DNA of 49,179 nucleotides from an uncultured Clostridia bacterium (GTDB lineage Bacteria > Bacillota > Clostridia > TANB77 > CAG-508). Shown piece after piece: positions 33,187 to 41,688 of the stretch. The notes under the pieces were generated by a model that did not search any database, was not told the DNA's origin, and worked only from the letters and a program-made list of their open reading frames with translations. The DNA is taken from positions 1-49,179 of the forward strand of contig CANRKZ010000004.1 in assembly GCA_947631335.1 (NCBI GenBank), in the 5' to 3' direction. Position 1 is the first letter of the stretch. The number at the start of each line of letters is the position of its first letter. Position numbers and translations under genes: made by a program.

Positions 33187-35380
33187 AGGAATGACATGTA
33201 GTGCATGCTCCAATGGATTAGAAAAATATTTAAATAAACAAGAAGGAATTATAAGTGCTAGTGTAAATTTAGTTATGGCAAATGCACTAATTGAATATGA
33301 TGAAGCAATAATAAATAGAAAACAAATTGATAATTTTATAAAAAAAGCGGGATTTAAAAGTTTAGGTTTATATGATGAAAAAGTGGAAGAAAAGAAAATT
33401 AAAAGTAAAAACACAAATTTTATTCTATTTGGTGTATTAGCTATTATTCTTTTATATATTTCAATGGGACATATGATAGGATTTCCTATTTTTGATTTTT
33501 TAAATATGCATACCCATCCTATGAATTATGCCAGTATATTATTCTTATTAACAATTATTTTTATGGTATATGGTTTTGATATTTTAAAAAGTGGATACAA
33601 AAATTTGATTCATAAAACTCCCAATATGGATACTTTAGTTGCCATTGGAGTGTTAAGCAGTTTCCTTTATAGTGTTTATAGCTTAGCTATGATAGCAAAA
33701 GGAAATCATTCTTATGTTCATGAATTATATTTTGAATCAGCAGCTATTGTGCTATTTTTTATAAAACTAGGAAGATATTTAGATGGAATAAGTACTGATA
33801 AAACGAAAGAAGCGATTCAAAAATTAGTCCAAATCACACCGAATAAAGCCATAATAAAAGTAAATGCAGAAGAAAAAGAAGTAACAATTGACCAAATTAA
33901 AAAAGGAGATATTGTAATTAGCCATGCAGGTGATAGAATTGCAGTAGATGGAGAAATAATTAGAGGAAAAGCACATCTAGAAGAATCTTTTATTACAGGA
34001 GAAAGTAAGCCTGTAAATAAAACTATAGGAGAAAAGATAGTTGCCGGAAGTATGAATTATGATGGTTATTTGGAATACAAAGCAGAAAAAATAGGAAAGG
34101 ATTCTACGATATCACAAATTGTAAAACTAGTTGTAGAAGCAACTAACACAAAAGCACCAATTGCAAAAATAGCAGATAAAGTAAGCGGCTATTTTGTACC
34201 AACTGTAATTCTAATTGCTATTCTTACTTTTATTATTTATTTAATTTTTGGAAGTAGTTTAGGTACAGCTATTTACACATTTGTTACCATCTTAGTAGTG
34301 GCTTGCCCTTGTGCTTTAGGATTGGCAACCCCGCTTGCAATAGTTGTAAGTGAAGGAGTTTGTGCAAATCATGGGATTTTAATTAAGAAAAGTGAAATTT
34401 TAGAAAATGCACAGAAAATAGATACCATTGTATTTGATAAAACAGGAACCTTAACTTATGGAACACTAAAAATAGCAGAAATTATGAATCATAGTAGAAT
34501 GCAAGTAAAAGAATTATTACAATTAGCAGGAAGCCTTGAAATAAAATCAGCACATCCCATTAGTAAAGCATTTAAAGAGTATCTAAAAGAAAATAAAATC
34601 GAAACTTTAGAAGCAAAAGACTTTAATAATATGAGTGGATATGGTATAACTGGAACGATAAATGGTAGAAAACTAATTTTAGGAAATTATAAAATATTAG
34701 AAAAATTTGGAATTAAAAATCCTTATCAAAAAGAAGAACAAAAATTGAGTAAAAAAGGAAATAGCATTGTTTATATAGCAGAAAAAGATAACATACTTGC
34801 TTTAATAGGTGTGAATGATGTTGTAAGAGAAGAAAGCAAAAAAGTAATACAACAATTAACAAAAAATCATATAGAATCGATTATGCTAACAGGAGATAAT
34901 GTCAAAACAGCAGATAGAATAGCAGAAGAACTAGGAATTACAAAGGTTATAGCAGATGTCTTGCCAACGCAAAAGGTAAATCAAATTAAAGAACTAAAAA
35001 AACAAGGGAAAAAAGTGATGATGTGTGGAGATGGAATTAATGATAGTCCAGCATTAGCAGGAAGTGATATAGGAGTTAGCGTAAATAGTGGAACAGATAT
35101 TGCTATAGATTCATCAGATGTGATATTAATGAAAAATGATTTAACAAAAATAGTAGATTTAATTTATATTAGCAAAAAAACAATTAGAAATATCAAACAA
35201 AATCTATTTTGGGCATTTTTCTATAATAGCCTTATGATACCGATTGCCATAGGTTTATTTAAACCACTAGGAATTGCAATTAATCCTATGATAGCAGGAT
35301 TAGCTATGGCAATGAGTAGTTTAACTGTTATTTTAAATGCCTTAAGATTAAAAAGTATAAAATTAGAAAGGAGTAAATAA
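33161..35380 (+). CDS. copA: Copper-exporting P1B-type ATPase
   Basis: 739 residues. Seen in order: an N-terminal heavy-metal-binding domain with GMTCSACSNGLEKYL, membrane helices, the ion-pathway motif VACPCALGLATPLA (CPC), phosphorylation site FDKTGTLTYG, the HP motif SAHPISKAF, TGDN, and GDGINDSPALAGSDIGV. The CPC motif and tandem chaperone gene support Cu(I) export. Ribosome site TTAGGAGG lies inside the end of the preceding gene. No CsoR or CopY regulator gene is visible nearby. Confidence 0.96.
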   Translation: MKKIVLKIEGMTCSACSNGLEKYLNKQEGIISASVNLVMANALIEYDEAIINRKQIDNFIKKAGFKSLGLYDEKVEEKKIKSKNTNFILFGVLAIILLYISMGHMIGFPIFDFLNMHTHPMNYASILFLLTIIFMVYGFDILKSGYKNLIHKTPNMDTLVAIGVLSSFLYSVYSLAMIAKGNHSYVHELYFESAAIVLFFIKLGRYLDGISTDKTKEAIQKLVQITPNKAIIKVNAEEKEVTIDQIKKGDIVISHAGDRIAVDGEIIRGKAHLEESFITGESKPVNKTIGEKIVAGSMNYDGYLEYKAEKIGKDSTISQIVKLVVEATNTKAPIAKIADKVSGYFVPTVILIAILTFIIYLIFGSSLGTAIYTFVTILVVACPCALGLATPLAIVVSEGVCANHGILIKKSEILENAQKIDTIVFDKTGTLTYGTLKIAEIMNHSRMQVKELLQLAGSLEIKSAHPISKAFKEYLKENKIETLEAKDFNNMSGYGITGTINGRKLILGNYKILEKFGIKNPYQKEEQKLSKKGNSIVYIAEKDNILALIGVNDVVREESKKVIQQLTKNHIESIMLTGDNVKTADRIAEELGITKVIADVLPTQKVNQIKELKKQGKKVMMCGDGINDSPALAGSDIGVSVNSGTDIAIDSSDVILMKNDLTKIVDLIYISKKTIRNIKQNLFWAFFYNSLMIPIAIGLFKPLGIAINPMIAGLAMAMSSLTVILNALRLKSIKLERSK

Positions 35381-35381
35381 A

Positions 35382-35603
35382 ATGTTTGGAGTAAATCAAT
35401 CAAAAAAAATAATTAAAGTAGAAGGGATGGCTTGTGATCATTGTGCCAAAAAAATAGAAACGGCATTGAAGGAAATCAAACAAGTAAAATCTGCAAAAAT
35501 ACGATTAGAAGAAAAAGAAGTAGAAGTAGTCTTAAAAGAAGAAATAGACAATAAAATTTTAGAAGACACCATTGAAGATTTAGGATATCAAGTTATAAAA
35601 TAA
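35382..35603 (+). CDS. Copper chaperone-like heavy-metal-associated domain protein
   Basis: 73 residues forming a single HMA domain: KVEGMACDHCAKKIETAL with the C-x2-C metal site, then VKSAKIRLEEKEVEV and the closing EDLGYQVI. Starts one base after the copA stop with its ribosome site (AAAGGAG) inside copA, so the two are tightly coupled. Expected to pass Cu(I) to CopA. The first residues MFGVNQSKKI are an unusual N-terminal extension of about eight residues. Confidence 0.92.
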   Translation: MFGVNQSKKIIKVEGMACDHCAKKIETALKEIKQVKSAKIRLEEKEVEVVLKEEIDNKILEDTIEDLGYQVIK

Positions 35604-35618
35604 TAGGAGAGGTATAGT

Positions 35619-38204
35619 ATGCTAAAATTAGAACATATTACAAAAGATTATATATCAGGAGATACTACTGTTCATGCCTTGAAAGGTATTGATATTGAGT
35701 TTCGAGAAAATGAATTTGTATCTATTTTAGGACAAAGTGGTTGTGGAAAAACTACATTATTAAACATTATTGGAGGATTAGACAGATATACAGAGGGCAA
35801 TTTAATTATAAATGGAAAATCAACCAAAAAATTTAAAGATAAAGATTGGGATGCCTACCGTAATTATTCTGTTGGATTTGTATTCCAAAGTTATAATTTA
35901 ATATCTCATCAAACCATTCTTTCAAATGTAGAATTGGCATTAACATTATCTGGAGTTGGAAAAAAGGAAAGAAAAGAAAGAGCGATAAAAGCTTTGAAAG
36001 ACGTAGGATTAGAAGAACAAATTTATAAAAAGCCAAACCAATTATCGGGAGGGCAAATGCAAAGGGTGGCTATTGCAAGAGCTTTAGTCAATAATCCAGA
36101 TATTATTTTAGCCGATGAACCAACAGGAGCTTTAGACACAGAAACAAGCAAACAAGTAATGGATATCTTAAAAGAAATAGCAAAAGATAGATTGGTTATT
36201 ATGGTAACTCATAACCCAGACTTAGCAGAAACATATTCTACAAGAATTATTAAAATTTTAGATGGTGTAATTATAGATGATTCGAATCCCTATAAAACGA
36301 AAAAATCAGATAAAGAAAATATGGATAAAGAAAAAAGAATAACCTCAATCGGTTTTATAACAGCTCTTTCATTAAGTTTAAACAATTTAATGACCAAAAA
36401 AGGAAGAACTATTTTAACGGCTTTTGCTGGTAGTATAGGAATTATTGGAATTGCTTTAATTCTTGCGATATCTACTGGAATTCAAAATTATATTAATAAA
36501 GTAGAAGAAGATACATTATCCTCTTATCCGATTAGTATTGAAGAAGCCGTAATTGATACAACTGCTATGATGGAATCTATGATGGAAGAGGAAGAAGTAG
36601 ATAGAACAATAGAAGAGGGTAAAATTTATTCTCGAGATATTATGTCAGATATGTTATCTACTATATCAAATAAAGTAGAAAATAATAACTTAACAGAATT
36701 AAAAAGTTATTTAGATGATGAGAATAATCCTATAATGCAGCAAGCAAATGCCGTACAATATCAGTACAATTTAAATTTAAACTTATATAAGGAAGATACT
36801 GAAAATGGAATTGTACAAGTAAATCCAAGTACGGTTATGAATAGTATGGGAATGCAGACGATGTCACAAAACCCTATGTCAACAGGTGGGGTTAGTATTA
36901 TGAATACGGATGTATGGACAGAAATGTTAGATAATGAAGAATTATTAAAAACTCAATATGATATAGTTGCAGGAAATTGGCCTAAAAATTATAACGAGGT
37001 AGTTTTAATTGTAAATGACAAAAATGAAATCAATGATTATGTATTATATACATTAGGAGTAAAAGATCAAAAAGAGCTATCAGAAAAAATGGAAAAAATT
37101 CAAAATGGAGAAAAATTACAAGAAATAGAAGGAACAACTTATACATATGAAGAACTATTGAATTTATCTTTTAAATTATTATTAAATTCAGATTATTATG
37201 AAAAAGAAAATAATTTATGGATAAATAAAAAAGATGATGATGCTTATATGAAAGAAAAAATAAAAGAAGCAGAAAATATAAAAGTAGTAGGTATTATTAA
37301 GTTAAATGAAGATAGTGTAGCAAGTAGCATGGCAGGAGGAATTGGTTATTTAAAAGATTTAAAAGAATATGTTATTGACAAAACCAATGAGTCTGAAATA
37401 GTAAAGGAACAAAAGGACAAACCAGATACGAATGTATTTACTGGATTAAAGTTTCCAGAAAAAGGAGAAAAAGCAGAATTTGATATAAATCGTTTAAGCA
37501 CACAAGAAAAATTAGCTATTAGCAATATGTCAACCGAAGAAATTGCTAATATGATGGAAACCTATAAAGAAAATCAAGAGGCAAATTATGATGAAAATCT
37601 AAAAAAATTAGGATCAGTTGATTTAGAAAAGCCGTCGTCTATTCTTATTTATCCTAAAACTTTCGACGCAAAAGAAAATATCACAAAAGCAATTGAAGAA
37701 TATAATGAAAAGCAAAGACAAGAAGGACAAGAAGAAAATGTTATTACTTACTCGGATATTGTAGGTACGATGATGAAATCAATTACCAATATTATTGATG
37801 CTGTTAGTTATGCGTTAATAGGGTTTGTTAGTATTTCTCTTATTGTTTCTTCAATTATGATAGGAATTATAACTTATATCTCTGTACTAGAAAGGACAAA
37901 GGAAATTGGAATACTTCGAGCAATTGGAGCTTCTAAAAAAGATATTTCTAAAGTATTTAATGCGGAAACCTTTATTGTAGGATTAATTGCAGGATTAATA
38001 GGAATTGGAATTACTCAAATTTTAACGATACCAATTAATTATTTCATCAAAGAACTTTCAGGTGTTACCATTCAAGCAACAGTGGAACCAATAGCTGCCA
38101 TTATTTTAGTACTAATTAGTATGACATTAACAATAATAGCAGGGTTAATACCATCCAAAATGGCAAGTAAGAAAGATCCAGTAGAGGCCTTAAGAACAGA
38201 ATAA
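35619..38204 (+). CDS. ABC transporter, fused ATPase and FtsX-type permease
   Basis: 861 residues, MacB-like half transporter. ATPase domain (1-230): Walker [13 protein letters not shown], signature [13 protein letters not shown], Walker [13 protein letters not shown]-loop MVTHNP. A membrane helix follows (about 270-290, [15 protein letters not shown]), then a large extracytoplasmic domain (about 300-690) rich in acidic residues, and three C-terminal helices of the FtsX domain with [19 protein letters not shown]. Such proteins export peptides or act as mechanotransmitters; the substrate cannot be told. Sixteen bases after the copper chaperone gene, so it may be co-transcribed. Confidence 0.93.
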   Translation: MLKLEHITKDYISGDTTVHALKGIDIEFRENEFVSILGQSGCGKTTLLNIIGGLDRYTEGNLIINGKSTKKFKDKDWDAYRNYSVGFVFQSYNLISHQTILSNVELALTLSGVGKKERKERAIKALKDVGLEEQIYKKPNQLSGGQMQRVAIARALVNNPDIILADEPTGALDTETSKQVMDILKEIAKDRLVIMVTHNPDLAETYSTRIIKILDGVIIDDSNPYKTKKSDKENMDKEKRITSIGFITALSLSLNNLMTKKGRTILTAFAGSIGIIGIALILAISTGIQNYINKVEEDTLSSYPISIEEAVIDTTAMMESMMEEEEVDRTIEEGKIYSRDIMSDMLSTISNKVENNNLTELKSYLDDENNPIMQQANAVQYQYNLNLNLYKEDTENGIVQVNPSTVMNSMGMQTMSQNPMSTGGVSIMNTDVWTEMLDNEELLKTQYDIVAGNWPKNYNEVVLIVNDKNEINDYVLYTLGVKDQKELSEKMEKIQNGEKLQEIEGTTYTYEELLNLSFKLLLNSDYYEKENNLWINKKDDDAYMKEKIKEAENIKVVGIIKLNEDSVASSMAGGIGYLKDLKEYVIDKTNESEIVKEQKDKPDTNVFTGLKFPEKGEKAEFDINRLSTQEKLAISNMSTEEIANMMETYKENQEANYDENLKKLGSVDLEKPSSILIYPKTFDAKENITKAIEEYNEKQRQEGQEENVITYSDIVGTMMKSITNIIDAVSYALIGFVSISLIVSSIMIGIITYISVLERTKEIGILRAIGASKKDISKVFNAETFIVGLIAGLIGIGITQILTIPINYFIKELSGVTIQATVEPIAAIILVLISMTLTIIAGLIPSKMASKKDPVEALRTE

Positions 38205-38237
38205 ATAAAAGACCAAATCAAGAAAAAGGAAAAGAAA

Positions 38238-38912
38238 ATGAGACAAATTAGTTTAAATCAAATAAAAGATTTTACCATAAAAAATTTAAAATGGATTATA
38301 TTATTTTTAAGTGTTATCTTATTTTGGAAACTAGCAGAAGATGTTTTTGCAAAAGAGATTATGAAAAAAGATATAATAGGTTATCAACTTATATCAAATT
38401 ACCTTATATCTGATTGGGTAACACCGATAGCTAAAATAATTACAAAAGCAGGGAGTGCAACAGTTTTAATAAGTATCACAATTTTCTTATTTTTCTTTCT
38501 TAAAAATAAGAAAATCGTGATTGCGATTGCTCTTAATTTAGTTATTGCAACAGGATTCAATGTGCTTTTAAAAAATATTGTACAACGACCTAGACCAATT
38601 GAGTTTAACATGATAAGTGAAACAGGGTATAGTTTTCCATCCGGTCACTCCATGGTAAGTATGGCGTTTTATGGATTTTTGATTTATCTAATTTATAAAC
38701 AAATAAAAAATAAAAAACAAAAATGGTCGCTTATCATTGTGCTATCTATATTAATTGTAATGATTGGAATTAGTAGAATCTACTTAGGAGTACATTACAC
38801 AAGTGATGTATTAGCAGGATTTACCATATCTTTATCTTATTTGATTATTTATACTAGTATTATTAAAAAATTTATATTGGAAAGAGAAGAAAAAGATGAA
38901 ATTAAAAAGTAA
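38238..38912 (+). CDS. PAP2-family membrane phosphatase
   Basis: 224 residues with about six membrane helices and the three phosphatase motifs: KNIVQRPRPIEF (C1), SFPSGHSM (C2) and SRIYLGVHYTSDVLAG (C3, with catalytic His and Asp). Probably dephosphorylates a lipid pyrophosphate or phosphatidate such as undecaprenyl pyrophosphate. It overlaps dgkA by 17 bases, and the pairing suggests a lipid-phosphate recycling role in the envelope. Ribosome site AAAAAGGAAAAG precedes ATG 38238. Confidence 0.92.
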   Translation: MRQISLNQIKDFTIKNLKWIILFLSVILFWKLAEDVFAKEIMKKDIIGYQLISNYLISDWVTPIAKIITKAGSATVLISITIFLFFFLKNKKIVIAIALNLVIATGFNVLLKNIVQRPRPIEFNMISETGYSFPSGHSMVSMAFYGFLIYLIYKQIKNKKQKWSLIIVLSILIVMIGISRIYLGVHYTSDVLAGFTISLSYLIIYTSIIKKFILEREEKDEIKK

Positions 38913-39258
38913 AAAAATAATAGATAGTTTTAAATATGCTTTTCAAGGGATTTGTACTTCTTTTCGAAATGAGAGAAATATAAAAATTCATATCTTAATT
39001 ATGCTACTAGTTATATTATCAGGGGTGTTTTTAAGGTTTAGTAAAGAGGAATGGATGATTTGTATCCTATTATTTGCAATTGTAATAGCAGGAGAATTAT
39101 TTAATACATCAATTGAAACAATTGTAGATATCATTATGCCAGAAAAAAATGAAAAAGCTAAAATAGCAAAAGATGTAGCAGCTGGAGCTGTTTTAGTCCT
39201 TGCGATAAGTGCAGCAATGATTGGATTTATGATAATGATTCCTAAAATAATTAGATGA
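38896..39258 (+). CDS. dgkA: Diacylglycerol/undecaprenol kinase
   Basis: 120 residues, three membrane helices, DgkA family. Seen: FKYAFQGICTSFRNERNIKIH with the conserved Asn-Glu-x2, and GELFNTSIETIVDIIMPEKNEKAKIAKDVAAGAVL with the Glu-x2-Asn-Thr-x-Ile-Glu catalytic pattern. In Gram-positives such proteins mainly phosphorylate undecaprenol. ATG 38896 lies within the end of the PAP2 gene (17-base overlap), so translation is coupled: one enzyme removes and the other adds a lipid phosphate. Confidence 0.95.
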   Translation: MKLKSKKIIDSFKYAFQGICTSFRNERNIKIHILIMLLVILSGVFLRFSKEEWMICILLFAIVIAGELFNTSIETIVDIIMPEKNEKAKIAKDVAAGAVLVLAISAAMIGFMIMIPKIIR

Positions 39259-39303
39259 AAATAAAAAAAGAGGATATAATTATTTACAGTGTAGGTAAGG
39301 AGA

Positions 39304-39340
39304 AAGCAGGGAAAAGCATTGCTATTCCCTGCTTGTTTTA
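39304..39340 (+). terminator. Probable terminator after dgkA
   Basis: A ten-bp stem (AAGCAGGGAA, 39304-39313, with TTCCCTGCTT, 39325-39334) and an 11-base loop, followed by GTTTTA. It is GC-richer than its surroundings. Confidence 0.6.
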
Positions 39341-39411
39341 GCAGCTGTTACTACTTCAACTCTTTCAATACGTTGAATCAATTAATTCATTCGCATAAGG
39401 CTGACTAGTAA

Positions 39412-40617
39412 CTACCAATTTGTGTAAATGTCTATAACACCAGATGCACATCCGGAATCATAAACCTTGCCTGTACCAAGAGAGGTTTCAACAACCGTTC
39501 CTTTTGGATAATCAGACGAAGCTACACAAATGTACCCATTACCGTCACGAACCAACCCTGCTTCGTCAGTATGGCGACCAGGAATGTTTAATCCATTACC
39601 AGGAAGTACTTTTTCGGAGTACCAAGTTTCTTTGTGTCCATTATAGTAATTTACTCCGCTAGAATAAGTAAGCACTGAACCAGATGGGCTCGACGACACA
39701 TTAACTTTTACAGAATTAGCCTGAATGTCTGCCTCTTTTGCCGCAATTTTTGTTTGTGTTATTGCTTTTTTTGAGGCTAATACAGCTACTTCTACTTTAG
39801 TCATTGTTTTTGTAGTCGCTTGTGCCACAGATTCTGTTTCAGTGGTTGCTTTCTCAGTGGCTTGAGCCTTTGTTTTAGTTTCTGTAGCAGCTTCTGTAGC
39901 AGCTTTTGCTTTCGCTTTTGCTTTGTCAGCTGCTTCTGTTATGGCTTGTACTTTAATTTGTGCTTCTGTACCAGTCTTTGCGTTAGAAACAGTTTCTATA
40001 GTGATCTGGGCTTCTGTTTCTGAAGCTATTTTTGCTGCAGCTTTAGCTTTATTTGCTGCCATGGTTGTAGCTTGAGCATGAGCCTTTGCCTTTGCTGCTG
40101 CCTTTACTACACTTTCTACTTGTTTTTCAGATTTTGCTGCAGTTTCTGTTGCAACTTTTGCATGAGCTTTTGCTTTTTCTGCTGCCTTTGCTGCAACTTC
40201 TGCTTGAACAATAGCTTCTGATTTAGCTTCTGATTCTTCTACAGATTGAGCTTTAGCCTTTACGTTAGCTGCTTTCTTTTTTGCGGCCTCTGCTTTAACT
40301 TTTGCTTTCGCTGCTGCTTTTGTTGTAGTTTTAGCTTTGGCTTTTGCTTTTTCTGCTACCTTTTCTGCAATTTCTGCTTTAGCTTTTGCTCTGGCTGCTG
40401 TGTTGATTGCAGTTTGTGCTTGAACTTTTGCTTGATTTGCAGCTTCTGCAGCAGTTTTTGCTTTGGCTGTTGCTGTAGTCAAAGCTTCTGCTTTCAAATG
40501 TGTCTCTTGAATCACTATAAAACTTCCGAAGATTACTACAACTATACAAAGAAATATTATTGTTACAATAATCCCCCTATTTTTCCGTGACTTCGTGAGT
40601 TCTTTTGAATGTCTCAT
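39412..40617 (-). CDS. Ala/Lys-rich coiled-coil surface protein, foreign-looking
   Basis: 401 residues. A short basic N-terminus, one membrane helix (about 16-36, GIIVTIIFLCIVVVIFGSFIV), then some 260 residues of low-complexity A-K-A-E/A-T repeats predicted to form a long helix or coiled coil, and a compact C-terminal domain (about 310-401) with YSSGVNYYNGHKETWYSEKV, LPGNGLNIPGRH and KVYDSGCASGVIDIYTNW, a domain type I have seen described in clostridial secreted proteins but cannot name. It is richer in G+C and codons such as GCT/GCA/ACT than its neighbours, suggesting acquisition. Codon 11 is an in-frame CGG (40587-40585), the only one in the window not at a frameshift site; a +1 shift there would stop after 17 residues. 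Start ATG 40617 has AAGGAG upstream. Confidence 0.78.
   Translation of the reverse strand: MRHSKELTKSRKNRGIIVTIIFLCIVVVIFGSFIVIQETHLKAEALTTATAKAKTAAEAANQAKVQAQTAINTAARAKAKAEIAEKVAEKAKAKAKTTTKAAAKAKVKAEAAKKKAANVKAKAQSVEESEAKSEAIVQAEVAAKAAEKAKAHAKVATETAAKSEKQVESVVKAAAKAKAHAQATTMAANKAKAAAKIASETEAQITIETVSNAKTGTEAQIKVQAITEAADKAKAKAKAATEAATETKTKAQATEKATTETESVAQATTKTMTKVEVAVLASKKAITQTKIAAKEADIQANSVKVNVSSSPSGSVLTYSSGVNYYNGHKETWYSEKVLPGNGLNIPGRHTDEAGLVRDGNGYICVASSDYPKGTVVETSLGTGKVYDSGCASGVIDIYTNW
40585..40587 (-). other. The one in-frame CGG that does not restore a frame
   Basis: Minus strand: AAG TCA CGG AAA AAT AGG GGG. Read as Arg the frame continues into the membrane helix and whole protein; read with a +1 shift it gives GKIGGLL and stops. 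It is in the most foreign-looking gene of the window. Confidence 0.8.
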
Positions 40618-40644
40618 CTTTTTTTTCTCCTTATTCTGTATATT

Positions 40645-40700
40645 TAGGTATAATACATACCTACACCTTTATTATACCATATTATTAACATAATTTGCAA
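40645..40700 (-). promoter_or_regulatory. Promoter of the surface-protein gene with a palindrome at the start site
   Basis: Minus strand: -35 TTGCAA (40700-40695), an 18-base spacer, -10 TATAAT (40676-40671). The 19-bp palindrome TAGGTAT-AATAC-ATACCTA (40645-40663) begins almost at the predicted transcription start (about 40664), fitting a repressor operator or a 5' RNA hairpin. Confidence 0.5.
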
Positions 40701-40894
40701 ATTTATGTTCTAAAATAAAACATCAAGAAAAAATAAAATTTTTTAGATAAAAGAAGAAAATATAAAAAATACAAAAGAAATACTACACAAATAAAAAAAA
40801 ATATGATAAAATATTTCAAAATGAAAAGATATATAAGTACAAATTTATGGCAAAAAAATTTAAAAAGGTTATATATAAAAAGGAGGAATTAATC

Positions 40895-41617
40895 ATGTCA
40901 GGACATTCAAAATGGCATAATATTCAAGCTAAAAAAGGGAAAGCAGATGCAGCAAGAGGAAAAATATTTACAAAATTAGGAAGAGAATTATTAATAGCTG
41001 TGAAGGAAGGTGGACCAGATCCAGCTGGAAATTCAAAACTAAAAAATGTAATTGCCAAATGTAAAGCGGCTAACATGCCAAATGATACAATAAACAATGC
41101 AATTAAAAGAGCATCTACTAGTAACGAGAATTATGAAGAGATTACTTATGAAGGATATGGACCAAATGGAGTTGCTGTTATTGTGGAAGCTTCTACGGAT
41201 AATAAAAATAGAACAGCAGCAGATGTGAGACATGTTTTTGATAAAGCAGGAGGAAATTTAGGAACATCGGGTTGTGTATCATATTTATTTAATAAAAAAG
41301 GAATTATTATAATTGAGAAAGCATCAACTCAAATAGATGAAGAAGAATTAATGATGCTTGCTATCGATAGTGGTGCAGAAGATTTTGAGGCTTCAGAAGA
41401 AATTTATGAAATTACAACAGCGCCATCAGATTTTTCAGAAGTTCGCGAAAAATTAGAAGAGGCAGGACTTACTTTTTTAGAAGCTGAAGTTCAAATGGTA
41501 CCAACTACAACCGTTACTTTAGATGAAAAAGCACAAGAAAAAATGGAACGTTTAATTGAAAAATTAGAAGAATTAGATGATGTTGCAAACATATATCATA
41601 ATTGGGAGCAAGAATAG
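40895..41617 (+). CDS. YebC/PmpR family translation/transcription regulator
   Basis: 240 residues. Family start SGHSKWHNIQAKKGKADAARG is exact, followed by FTKLGRELLIAVKEGG, NVIAKCKAANMPNDTI, YEGYGPNGVAVIVEASTDN and FDKAGGNLGTSGCVSYLF. The family was named as a transcriptional regulator and is now also linked to helping ribosomes through difficult sequences. ATG 40895 is chosen because AAGGAGG (40880-40886) lies eight bases upstream; the frame is open back to 40847. In a genome with CGG-stalled ribosomes such a factor may matter, which is speculation. Confidence 0.94.
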   Translation: MSGHSKWHNIQAKKGKADAARGKIFTKLGRELLIAVKEGGPDPAGNSKLKNVIAKCKAANMPNDTINNAIKRASTSNENYEEITYEGYGPNGVAVIVEASTDNKNRTAADVRHVFDKAGGNLGTSGCVSYLFNKKGIIIIEKASTQIDEEELMMLAIDSGAEDFEASEEIYEITTAPSDFSEVREKLEEAGLTFLEAEVQMVPTTTVTLDEKAQEKMERLIEKLEELDDVANIYHNWEQE

Positions 41618-41621
41618 GACT

Positions 41622-41656
41622 AAATAGATAAATGACAAAATGTTATTTATCTATTT
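41622..41656 (+). terminator. Terminator-like stem after yebC
   Basis: AAATAGATAAATGAC (41622-41636) pairs with GTTATTTATCTATTT (41642-41656), 15 pairs with one G:U and a five-base loop. The following T-tract is interrupted (CTTATACCATTTTT). Confidence 0.6.
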
Positions 41657-41688
41657 CTTATACCATTTTTTTGTAAAGGAGAAAAAAT

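Noticed and set aside
39820..40590. Cys-rich plus-strand ORFs opposite the Ala-rich surface protein
   Set aside because: They are antisense shadows of the GCT/GCA repeats, with no ribosome sites; the minus-strand gene has a promoter, ribosome site and domains.
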